A DNA stretch of 64,000 nt from contig CP137668.1 of NCBI GenBank assembly GCA_037976565.1, forward strand, positions 8,678,496-8,742,495. Reading direction: 5' to 3'. Source of the stretch: Mesocentrotus franciscanus. Taxonomy: Eukaryota; Echinodermata; Echinoidea; Camarodonta; Strongylocentrotidae. Below are positions 1 to 12,500 of this stretch, in pieces (the first letter of the stretch is position 1; every line of letters starts with the position of its first letter). Below the pieces are notes generated by a model, which saw only the letters and a list, made by a program, of their open reading frames with translations, did not search any database and was not told the origin of the DNA. A program made the position numbers and the translations under genes.

Positions 1-185
1 GACAGTTGGAACTGAGTGAGCTCTTGTTTTTCCCCCTTCTAATAATGATAATAATAATCGTTACAATCATATGATAAAAAGCTATAAGTAGGAGATAGTG
101 ACTGTGTCAATTTTGTATGTCAAGGAAATATCATTCTTGCTTGGTTGTTATTGTTGTTGTTTGTCATCATTTTTGAAGGGGTTTG

Positions 186-335
186 CAGAGATGCCAACCA
201 GTACGATAATAAGAGTGAAATACGATAATACGATATATCGCCTCTTGAAATACGATTTTTCATCTTTAAAAAAAAAAAAAAATGTACAAGTAAATCCCTG
301 CAACCCCGACAAAAACTTTCTTTACAATTAATTCC
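186..335 (+). repeat. Truncated copy of the CAGAGATGCCAAC-ended element
   Basis: It starts CAGAGATGCCAACCAGTACG and carries the same interior as 2349-2560 (AATACGAT repeats, a T/A tract, then a GTACAAGTAAA stretch). No matching right end is found before the exon at 484, so this is a left-end fragment about 150 bases upstream of the splice acceptor. Confidence 0.6.
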
Positions 336-483
336 AGATGATACTTTAAAGCTCCGAACAGAAATGTCAGTCTAAAAATCTACTTTATGTTGAAGTGGAT
401 CAATATACTGTACTGCATGCAGGTGATGATCATGAATCCCTAAAGTCACAACTTTTTTTCTTATTTACTCTTATTGTCTACAG

Positions 484-568
484 ATATAGTTTACCTTGGT
501 TGGAGAAACTAATGATTGTAGCCAGCAATGATATCAATGAAGAAACATTATTATCACTCAACCAACAA
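484..568 (+). CDS. NAPRT: NAPRT exon (window exon 1)
   Basis: The acceptor is ...gtctacag before 484 and the donor gtgagt starts at 569. The first base completes a codon split with the upstream exon; the remaining 84 bases encode [20 protein letters not shown] and a short tail ending NQQ. It exits in phase 0, which fits the next exon. The segment corresponds to the strand-helix just before the GIGT motif in animal NAPRT. Confidence 0.9.
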
Positions 569-3500
569 GTGAGTATTACATTTTGTTAATTTTAATTGTA
601 GTAATCTGGTTATTTTTTGTTCCACTTTATTTTATCATGTTGATTTTCATAGATTCGTATGGTTTTGATAACAATTAACTTGTATCTTTTTATGCCTCTG
701 CCCACTGAAGGTAGTGCTAGAGGCATTATGTTTTTCTGGTTTTCCGGCCCTCCGTCCGTCCCGCTTTCTCGATAGCGCAATATCTCAAGAACCACTTGAT
801 GATAGTATGTATCACCATGGGAAGATAATCCGATTAGATTTTGGAGTAACTAGGTCAAAGGTCACAGAGGTCAACTTATGAAATTCAAGGTATTGGCCTC
901 GTTATCGCGATATCTCTAGAACCATTAGAGGTATGAGGCTCAAACTTGTTGATAATATATATCACCAAAGGAAGACAGTCTCATTAGATTTGAAGTAAGT
1001 AGGTCAAAGGTCACAGAGGTCACTTTCTGAAATTAAAGGTTTTAGCCTTGCTATCGCAATATCTCAATAACCACTTGAGGAAAAAGCTGCACGTATAATT
1101 CTATCCATTTCCTATACTGAATTTAGGGCGGAGGCATATAGGAGACGCAGTCACATTTGTCTTGTTATTTCTAAACTTTTAGCACCAAGCAATTTGTTAT
1201 GATGGTAACTTTAAAACCTTTGAAAGGTGTTTAAAAGAATGTAGGCTGTATTATGATTGAGAGATAAACTGGTCAAGTTTTTGGTAAAGGAGCTAAAGTT
1301 ATATTTTCATATTTGAATTTTAAAACAGAAAATTCAAATCATGTAACTTTTATTCTAGGGCCAAGTATTAAGGCCTGTAATAATGTAAGAATGAATTGAT
1401 TTATGATGTTTAAGAATTATGATTTAAAGATCAAAGCTAAAAAAGATATATATATGTATGCAATTGTTTTGATTCAAATAGCTTTGAATGTGCAGCAACA
1501 AAATGATACTATGAAGAAAAAAATGAAATCAACAAAACCATTTCCTCTCAGGCTTTATAATAGAATCAGGATAAAATCTGTATTGCCTTTTACAATTACA
1601 TGTAAAGCCATCATATTATTAAAAACAAAGGTGGAAGGTGGATAAAATTGCTCTCTTTTGGAATTATCATTCTTTCTATTGGTTCCATTTAATCCACTAT
1701 TTTCTTTGCCTCCCAAACACATACATCTAAAATGAGACATTAAATCATCCTTTTTCTGCATGATAGTTGGTTCATTTTCCAGGTGTCAGAAAACCTGTTT
1801 TACAACTGCTTAGGCAAATGTTGCACTTGTGGCTTGAAAGGTGTTTCTGGGGCTTACTATATTGAGAGGCATTTGATATACCTTTATGTCTTATGTAGTC
1901 ACATATATATATATTTGGCCTGAAGGAAAAAAAAATCAGGGCTCAACACTAACAGGCGCCCGGGTCACATGGACTCTCAAAATCTAAATCTGGACCCCCA
2001 AATTTTGAATTTTTTACATAGGGCTCTTGCATACAGACTGTAAAAAGTTCAGTTTGGATCCCTTCTAAAATTGTTAAGTGTGGAGCCCTGAAATTGCAAG
2101 CATATATGGGTTTGCAATGTGTTTAATGCACTCACCTTTGATAATGGAAATTCAAAATCCTTTTGCAGAATAAAGTTATAGCTGTTGTTTTCTTTTATAT
2201 CCCAAATGAACAACCCTCAGCCTCAAAAATATTCTTTAAGTTTTTTATTGTTGACCAAAAAAAATCATGAAAAAATACAGCAACCTTGTATTTCTAGCTC
2301 AAACAAAAATGTCAGCATCAAGTATAATTATCTGTACTTAGACTCACACAGAGATGCCAACCAGTACGATTAAATCATATTTAGTACGATAATAAGATGG
2401 AAATACGATAGTACGATATCACCTCTTAAAATACGATTTTTTTTTTTTTTCATCTTTCAAAAAAAAAAGAGAGAGAAAACCCCATAAAAACCCATGAAAA
2501 CTGCGGAATCGCATAGAAACATGTACAAGTAAACCCCCCGCAACCCCAACAAAAACTTTGCTTTAAAATTTTCTCATTAAATTTTAATGAAAGAGCAAAC
2601 ATTTTACTTGACCATTCTTACCAGTAAAACATTTTTCTGAAATTTTACTGGCCCGGGTCCAACGGGCCCGGGTCCAACGGGCCAGTGGTAGTGTTGAGTT
2701 TTCGGGAAAATCTGATTTTTCTGTCCAAAATCTGATTTTTTTTTTTTTTAAAGGATCTTCAGTCAGTTTTTTTGTGTCAAGAGGTTGGCATTTCTGCTCA
2801 CATGCATATGCATAGAATGTGATAATTACTTTAAGATATTCCCTCATTAAATTGATTTTCTCCCAAGAAAAGGCTGTAGTAATTGGCGTTTTATCATATA
2901 TTGATATATCATGAATATATGTACAATGTATTTGATGCACATTTAGTGTGTTGTTCACGTTAAAGGGAAATCCAGCCCTGATAGCAAACTACTTTAGAGG
3001 AAAGCAGAAAAATCAGAGCAGTAGACTGGTGAAAGTTTGAATGAAATCGGACAAAAATTGAGAAAGTTATAAATTTTGTAATCACTATAGGTATGGGCTC
3101 TTCAGATTGGCTGAATCGGTAATGTCTCTGTGATGTAGTGGTGGACAACTTTCCCATTTGTTCCGACACGTTAAGTGACTAAAATTTTAATTTTTTGAAA
3201 AAGGTACGACTCTCTTTAGAGGAAATATGATGATATGCTACCCATAATAAATTTTGAGTAGTGCCCCAAGAGAGAAGCCACTTACGAGAAAGACAGAAAT
3301 AAATTATATTTTTGTACACAACAAATGGGAGAGATATCTGCGACTACGTCACAATCCACTTACCAAACTGCCAATTTGAGATTCGTAAAGACTTAGTGAT
3401 CTCATAATTCAAACAATCATAACTTTCTTATGATTGGTATGATCTATTCAAACTTTTGCCATTCTGTTTATTTCATTTTTCTGCTTTCATACAAATGAAC

Positions 3501-6500
3501 TTATTACAAGAGTTAGATTGCCCTTTAACCAATGACTTTTTTTAGCTATGTGCATTGTATACATGTACATGTGGTAGTCATAGTTATATTTGATATCCAA
3601 TTTTAGGATAGAGCTGCTAATTATTGAACATGTTTTTAAATTTTATTATATTTATGTGGTAGTATTATTTGTATTTTAATATCCAGTTTTAGATCTTGCC
3701 ATAACCTGTTGTTTGGAGCCGCCAAATTGCATGTGTGAGAATTAATATTAGTGGCACTAATTTATAATGCCTCGAATCAGGGTTGCATGTACATGTTAAT
3801 GTGAATACTAAAGAGTAATTTCAGTGAGATAGCCAAATACAAATAAAATCTTACTCCTGGTCATTTGTATATAAAAAGAAAAATGATGATGGGGCTTATT
3901 TTTGACATGTAAGCACCAACAACAAATTATGGTTAAAATATATTTAGTTAAACCCTTGGATATTAGAACACACATTTTCCATAGACTCTAGCCCAAGTTA
4001 TCTAAGGGCAAGTTTCGACAGAGATTCATGATAGTAAAAAAAAAATTAGACCATTAATATACCCTTAGTCAGTCCCACCCCTTTGAACATGTGTTAGTTC
4101 TTCCAATGTCGTGTGCAATATGACTAATCCACTCATACCACACTAAGCACCATATGTGTCCACATTTCCTCAGATGATCACACAAACTATCCTTGCCAAG
4201 GTGAGTGTGCCTAAATCTCATTCCTACTAACTAATGTCACCTCCTCTTTTCCTCCTTTGTTGCCACTAATTTCACCCTTTTTTAAAACAAATCTCTCCTC
4301 CTATTGCCAACAGTGTATTTACTCAGGGTCCTGTGGCAAAACTTACTCTTGCTTGCAACTTTCCAAACATCCAATCAGATTAGGCCTTTCAATGTGGTAA
4401 TACATAAAGCTTGAATCTGATTGGTTGATTGAAGATCCGCAGTTGCATTCAATTCTCACAAGTCTATTGTTTACATGTGTGCAGGTGGGCCATGTTAAGT
4501 TCTAGAATCCTGTACACATGTGTGTGAAATAGTAATCTACATGAGCTAGAATGGCAGGGTACTACAAAGAAAGTTAATGTACAGATGAGCAAGCAATTTA
4601 GATTTCCATTTGCCCATTTAGTCGAGCTAAGAGCCAGAATTTCTAATAATTGTCATTACCTGAAATTGTTGTTTTTTTATAATTTTTATATATGGGCCAG
4701 CGGGAAAAATGGACAGGAGCGGTGAGCGATTTAGCTCTCCAAAGCTCCAACATAATCCTGGTTAAAAACAAGTACATAAATATTGCTGAGAGAAAATCAC
4801 ACTTTAACAAGAACATTTTCTAAAGGAACCCCTGCGAAAAGAAGAGTATTTTTACACTGATTTGGGCTGATGGTAACATTGTAATCCATTGGATAGGATG
4901 AAATCAGTATTCATTGGACGATGAGAACAATATACATGTAATCCAAGATCCTCCTCATATAAAGACAAATTGGAGCTTATTGGTCTTGTATTCATCAGAG
5001 AAAAAGGCAGGAATGGACAGAAGGAATAAATACATTTTACTTTGATTTCAATATTTTGTTCATTCTTGCATTTCACTCTGATGATTGCAAGATCAGACTC
5101 TTCAACATGTCTTCATTCATTCAGGTCAATAGTTTTGCAGTGCCCTGCATGCTACCATGTTACACATCTCTTGTCATAACATATGTCATTTTCTCCCATC
5201 TTGCATATATCTGTAACCCTTGGTTGTATAATGAATACTCTTATTGACACCTCTGATAAAAATGGTTTAATATCAAGTCATACCAGCCATCTTACTTTTA
5301 AACCCATTGTCATGTATTTGTTTATATTATCCTTTATTCAATAAGCATTGGTTATCATTCATTGTCTCCTTTCCGTCTTCAGCACATTGACTATCAAAGC
5401 CCTTGTTCTGTATCTTTCCTTTGCAAGCGATTGTAACTGCTCTCTAATTAGAATGGATGGAGGTCATACATACTGTACATGTATCTATTCTGCTTGTTCA
5501 GTTGGTTGGCCCAGTGAAAAACGAGACATTCTGATTGTAAAAAGATGTTATTTTTGTTTTTTTAATTTGAGACCGCAAGTAAAAGAATTGACAAATCTGA
5601 TTAAAAGTTTTAGGCATGATGCAAGTACATGTTCATTTGACCAATGTCAGGCAATTTGTTTACCATTTTTTTCTTTCTATTTGGGTGAACAGAATAATTA
5701 GCTTGTACCCCTCCCCGAAAAGTCACTGCATGTCTGGATTTAGCCACACTGATGGGGTTTGGGAACAATGTTTTTGAAATGCGATATTTTCTTTTCAATG
5801 TAACAAACATCACACGTATTGTATATTTCCACAAATCATTGACTTCAACTTTTCTTGACAAATATATTATAACACAAAGCATGTAACTTAAAATGAATAA
5901 ATAATTTAATTTAAAAAAGGGGGATTTTCATTCAAGATGATTCATATATTTAATCAGGCACTACATTTCATTTGAGACAAGATATATACCTGTACATCTT
6001 ATACATATGAAAGCATCTGTGATTGGTAGGTAGTGTGTACATGTATATGCCAGGACAGGTCCAATTTATTTGTCCTATACTAATCTGTACCAATTATGCC
6101 AGATGATTTAGTATACCTTACAATTGTATTCAGTAAATATTACACGTAGCTTAGATCAGGCCAAATACTTTCATTTTTATTTCATTTTTAATTTTATTGA
6201 CACTTTTGTTATTATAGGACGCAAAATACAAAATACTGTGGACTTGCCAATCAAATATAAATAAAAAGAATGACATTTTGTTGAAGCAAGGCCTCAAGAA
6301 CTTTGTTGATATATGCTTTCTTGAACTGTATTTTATTTGGTAACATGGCAGTATACTTTTGCATGGGTATCATTTTTTTATAGAAATGCACTCACTTGTG
6401 TGTATGTTAGGTATCACACTGACCTCTTTTTATATCTCTTAATTTGTTAATATACATCTTCCAAAAATTCAAGTACATGTGGTTATTTCATTAGTCTTTA

Positions 6501-9500
6501 CTAGAGACTTGGGAATTTGTAGATAAGGATAAACTTGTCCTGCTGTGCTATTTTATTAAATAATTTCACTAGTGTACATGACGATATGTATGCTTTTTTG
6601 TTTAATTCCTAAATTCAAGTTTCTATTCACCCTGCATTAATTTATACTGTGACCTAATATTTCTTTTGGCTCCACATAATGCTTTCATTCACTTTGCAAC
6701 CATTTTGCTAGTGTCAATACACCTTTTCACGGTTTCAAAAGTGCGCATGCTCAGACATGGGCGCCATCTTAATTTAAGATAAACTAACCATTGACCTCTA
6801 GAGGTCAGGGGTTCTGCGAATTAAGATAGCGCCCATGCAAATGATGTGAGCGCACAGCGCAGGCATCTGAATACATTGATGACATCACTGCCTGCGCTGT
6901 GCGCTCACATCATTTTTGCATGGGCGCTATCTTAATACAGCGTAAACCCTGACCTCTAGAGGTCAATGGTTTGTTTATCTTAAATTAAGATGGCGCCCTT
7001 AACCGTGAAAAGGTGTATTATGTATTAAAAACATAAAGTCACTTCCTTTTAAAATAGTTTAACACTAGACTACTTTCAGACCAGATACTTTTGCATGCAT
7101 GAAATATTTGTGAATCTCGTGAGTGGTTCACTTTCTTTCAGGATGTGAAATGATTGAATCACAATTGACATAACAATAAACTTTCTCAATTTGCAAATGT
7201 TTCTTGTCGCAACAGTTTCTGGTTTTAGTTCAGTAGTAATTAAGCTAAAATCAAACTAATTGATAGAATCAGTTAATTTAGTTGGATCATATTTTCCTCT
7301 CCTCATTGCACATGCACACTAGTGGGTCATATTATGTACACTACATGATCATGTATAAATATATATATATATATCTGTAGAGCAGCACAAACATACATTA
7401 CTAATTTATGAAATCATCATGGAGATACGGGTTGATATAATTCATACTCACAGTTATAGCAGATTTTAATACGGGTGATATCTTAACAGTTTTCTATTTA
7501 AAAGAAATTAGATGTTACTCTTGCCACCTATGTGCAGGTACCCATTCCATTTTCTGTAAATGTATAAAGCTTTCATTCATGCTATTGTACTTAATTGGTA
7601 CTTTTCTGTCATTGCTGTCCGTTTATCTGCATCATTCTCAATATACATTTTTAAATGAGCAGTTTTCCCTATAGCCCTCTTGTTTCAAAGTCAGTGTATT
7701 TTTGTGAGGATGTGAAACATGGTTTTAAAATCAGTGGTTGCTCTACCTCTGATTCTATTCTTACATGTATATCAAATCACAAAGAAGAAGAACAAAATAA
7801 TCCTTCAATAATTGTCTTAAATAGGTGATAAGTGGATGTTGATATTTTCTTGGCACACTAGTTAAGAAATGCTGGATTTTCATAACCTCATCTCTGAAAT
7901 GTTTGATAGGTCATCTCGCAGAGACCCAAGGGTTAAACTGTATAGATGGAGGGTACTTAATTTTAATGTACATAGATATTTTGAAGAGTATAATATATAA
8001 CTTTTTTTCGATGTGCCAATGTGGCCATCATGTCAAGCCAGGTCCATATTTCCAAAATATATTCTAGATAATATTTTTGAAATAATATTTGTAATTTTTA
8101 TTCATTTTGTTCTTTCCCTCCTCTCACATTTAAAAAAATATATAATTTATCTCTTTCCATACCACCACCCCCTCTCTCTCTCTTGCTCTTCTCTTTCCTA
8201 CTCTTCTCTTCCTTCCTCTCTTTCTTCTCACCCCCCCCCCCCTCTCTCTCTCTCTCTCCCTCTCTCTCTCCCTCCCTCTCACTCACTTTATACTCACCCT
8301 CTTCTTTCTTTTTCTCTCCATCCTTTCTTCTTTCATCCTCCTGCCCATCTCTCTTATCTCATCCTCCTGCCCATCTCTCTTATCTCATTCTCAATTGTTT
8401 TTTTTCTTGTTTTTCTCTCCTTCTCCCTTCTTCCGTCTCTATCCATCCCTTTTTATTACCATCCCTTGTGCACCCGACATGTTTACACCCCTTTCAGGGA
8501 CATGGTATCGATGCATACGGTATTGGGACCCATCTAGTTACCTGCCAAAAGCAACCCAACCTTGGTGGTGTGTGTAAGGTGAGCCTAAATCTTATATATA
8601 TTCAAACTTCTGGAAGGAAAGCACCATGTTTCATTTGATTTCACTTTGCTTAATTAAGAACCAGAACAAGATAGTTTATTGAATACAGGTGAAACTCCAA
8701 ACAAGGTCCGAACTCCGAAGAGTGATAGTTGTCAAAGTTTACAGTAATTTGAGAATAGCATTTACATTAATTTTGAAAAGCATTACAGAAAAAATTTATA
8801 TGAATTTTGATATAAGAAATATAAGTATGACTATTTATATTAAATTGTGCATATTGCTGTAAATAAAAATGAAGATATCAATACATGTATTGTGATTATA
8901 AAACAAAGTACCATGAAGTAGTACAAGTATTATGAATATGCAGGTATTAGGTGTATGGGACTTGGCTTTGCTTCTGTGACACGTCATATTTTACTGTTAA
9001 AGAGTGCTCACAGTAGCTGTAGCCTTAATTCCAGGGCACTCATAATTGACTGTCTGGCAATTAAAACGAGTCACACTGAAAGCAACCCAAAATTGATATC
9101 CTTACACATGTATGAAGTGAGTTTCAAAACAAATGAAAATGAAAGAAATTAGATATCAAATAAACTGATTGTCAAACTACAATTAATGAAAGGAATTAAA
9201 TAGTTCCCTTGAACTTTAACCTCTCTGACCTGTAGCTGGTGCAGATCAATGGAGTTCCTAGGATCAAGCTAAGCCAAGATGTGTCAAAGGTGACCATCCC
9301 AGGTCGCAAGGTCGTCTACAGACTGTTCAGCAGTGAAGGTGAGCAGTTGCTTATTTATGAATAATTGTATAAATCCCGTCACTTTAATGAGACAAAAAAA
9401 TATGAACCAATATCACTGGCATTTCAAAGTTTGTGGTAAGGAGAGGCTTAATGCATGCATATAGGTAACAACCGCCACCCACACTATTGCCATATCAACA

Positions 9501-12500
9501 ATACGGATGTGTAGAGTGTGGATAATCGGCTCGTTTGCTGCTCAGTCGTGTGGGCTATACTATTCATGATTTAACTTATTTTTGTATCAAAAATTATTTG
9601 TATATATATTTCAGGTCATGCATTGATTGATCTGATGCAGCAGGTGGAGGAGGAGCCCCCTAAACCAATGGAAAGGGTACTGTGTAGGCATCCATTTGAG
9701 GTAAGCCATTTACAATGTATTTCTTAAAGGTCCTTCACATCTGGACACACAAAATTTTGTTCATCAATTTATTTTTTCTGCAATCTCTTCTCATGTTATG
9801 TAACACACTAGGTGATCGTATCAAACCTGGGTGACTTCTGATACAGAAGTCCTTGGGTGGTTTCTAGATGACACTGGATATAAATATGCCATTGAATAAT
9901 CAATTGGCTGTTTTTTTTATTTCAGGTCATGTACTCATTGATCTAATGCAGTACAATGTATTAGGGTCAGGGTCGGGGTTAGCAGAGATGCCAACTGTTC
10001 CATTTTTGCCGTATTTGTCCCGTTTTTTTGGTATGAATACGGCAGTACGTTTTTTGTATGTTTTGTTACGTTTTTTTTTTTTATTTTTTTTTTTTTATTG
10101 ACGTTTTCTTCATTTCCGATCATGGGCTTTGTGTTGTGTGTGTATTATGCATCTATGTCTTCAAACGATGCATGCAGTACGGTGATACGGGCCCAAACTG
10201 CGCTCGTTGCGAACAACCCACGTGTACTGTATGCACGTCGCGCTCCGATCTGGGTACGTATAAGTGGTACTGCCGTTGCCTATTTCTTTGAAGCTGCTTG
10301 ATTGGGCGATATTTTAGGGTTTTTTCAAAATTACTTTTTTTGGTCAAAAAATACTGTTTTTTCTGTTAAAGAATACTTTTTTTTGTTGATGAAGGTTGGC
10401 ATCTCTGGGTTAGGCACAAAGGTCAGGGTTAGGCACAAGGGTCAGGGTAAGAGTCACATGTACTTGTGTGGTGAGGCATTCTGTAGTTGTTATGAATAAT
10501 TTTGAAAGAAGAAAACTTTTTACTCCTCCCACACGGCCCATCTGAAGTGTTGCAATCTCGGTTCATTCAGTTTGCCAATACTTTAATAGAAAAGACAATT
10601 TCTAGCATGAAAACTGCTACCAAAAGTAGCAGCAAACTATGGAAATTGATTGCGAAGACTTTAAAAAAAAAGACCAACTTGAGGGCTAATTGTGTGCCCT
10701 ATTGTATTGCCCACTTGTATCATGTTCGGATTATGTAATATGGTATTATGGTATTGTTATTTACAAAAATTTCAGTAAGTGATGCTCCTGACTATTAGAA
10801 CTCTTGTTGTAAAGAAATGTTTAGCTTGCACTCAGTAGGTAAAGATCACATGCTCAGTCTTGTAATTAAAAACAAGTCAGAAAACATCTTGGAACCAGTG
10901 GGATTTGAACCTGCCATCCACTGTTTTCCGGGCAGCGACTCTACCACCAGACCATCACTGGTCCATGGCACAGTCATGATGAACTGGAAACAAATACCTT
11001 AGCTCTCCCGACTCATTCTGACTTATTAATTAATATACGTCAGCCATTAGGACAATAGCTTTGAATGTTAGGCTTCCTGGGAGAAGTATCAATTAAAACT
11101 GTGTTAGAATTTGCTTTCAAGTAAATACAGATATTTAATTTGATCTCATTTAAACATGTGATTAAGTGTTTGTTATAAATATTTATGTATGATGTTATCC
11201 GTGATTTTGTATCTGAATAAAGATTTATTTCAACAACAACAAAACAAAAAAATTAGAACTGTGTTAGGTTGATTTCAAGAAAGTCTTTGCGATTATGTTA
11301 TGAAGAGAATACCAAACAAGATTTTTTTAAAGATTTCATAGCAGAACTTCGTTTATGAAAATAGAGGAAAGTTCATCTTGTGTCAAGGGGCACCCAGGTA
11401 ATACATCAGTCAATTATATGTAATGCAAGTTTTGAACAAGGTTCTTGTTAATCTTGAACATATCTTTTATCTTTTTTTCTTCAGGAATCTAAGAGAGCAT
11501 ATGTAAAGGCTGGGCGAGTTGAAATCCTGCACAAGCTTTATCTCAAAAATGGAAAAGTGAGTCATTGAAAATATTTTCTCAAATTATATCTTTTAGAAAA
11601 ATTTATTCATTTGCAGCAACCAAATTAGAAATAATTATTTTTTATAGCAAACAAATATGCATTCAGAGTACTGGTTGCCCGATGCCGAGTTTTGAGGTTC
11701 TCTGGGCAATCGCCTTGTAAACTAGAAATATCGCAATTTGTATTGCCGCGCAATGCGAATGTATCCCCCGGCAGTGGCAGCGATTTTGTGCATCCTAATG
11801 TTCGAAGGAAGGACAAAGATCCCCTCTCCCCTCCCTGAAACAAAAGGATGATGTAGAGATCGCCACTAGTGGCTCGGACTATTGTCAAGACTAGGATAGG
11901 AACAGCATCACCAAACCAATATGTGTGTAGATTAGAGTATAATGCATCTCTGTAGAAAATTTGAAAGAAATCTTTTAAGAAATGTGGCAGTTAGAGCACA
12001 CAAAAGACAGCCACCAAATACGACCTTTGACCCTATAACAGACGGAACACAGGTGGCAGCATCACCAAACACTGAAGATGTGTACATTGTACTAAGACAC
12101 ACCTCCATACAACATTTGAAAGAAATCCGTCAAGAAATGTGGCAGTTAGAGCACATAAAAGACATATGACCTTTGACCATATAAAAGACGGAACAATGAG
12201 GGCAGCATCGCCCAAAAGTGTAGATGTGTAGATTGTACCAAGATACATCTCCTTTCAAAATTTGAAAGAAATCCGTCATGAAATATGACCTGCAGAGCAC
12301 ACAAAAGACAGCCACCAAAATACGACCTTTGACCCTATAACAGACGGAACACAGGTGGCAGCATCACCAAACACTAAAGATGTGTACATTGTACTAAGAC
12401 ACACCTCCATACAACATTTGAAAGAAATCCGTCAAGAAATGTGGCAGTTAGAGTGCATAAAAGACATATGACCTTTGACCATATAAAAGACGCAACAATG

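Noticed and set aside
5348..5882. 90-117-residue open frames in NAPRT intron 1
   Set aside because: No recognisable domain, opposite-strand overlap and no supporting splice context; consistent with chance.
8013..8638. Long Ser/Leu/Pro-rich open frames, and Glu/Arg frames on the other strand
   Set aside because: They run across a CT microsatellite that cannot easily contain stops; only the short NAPRT exon at 8498-8578 inside them is real.
10418..10957. Active telomere or telomeric end
   Set aside because: Only a few interrupted TTAGGG-like units inside an intron; not a terminal array.
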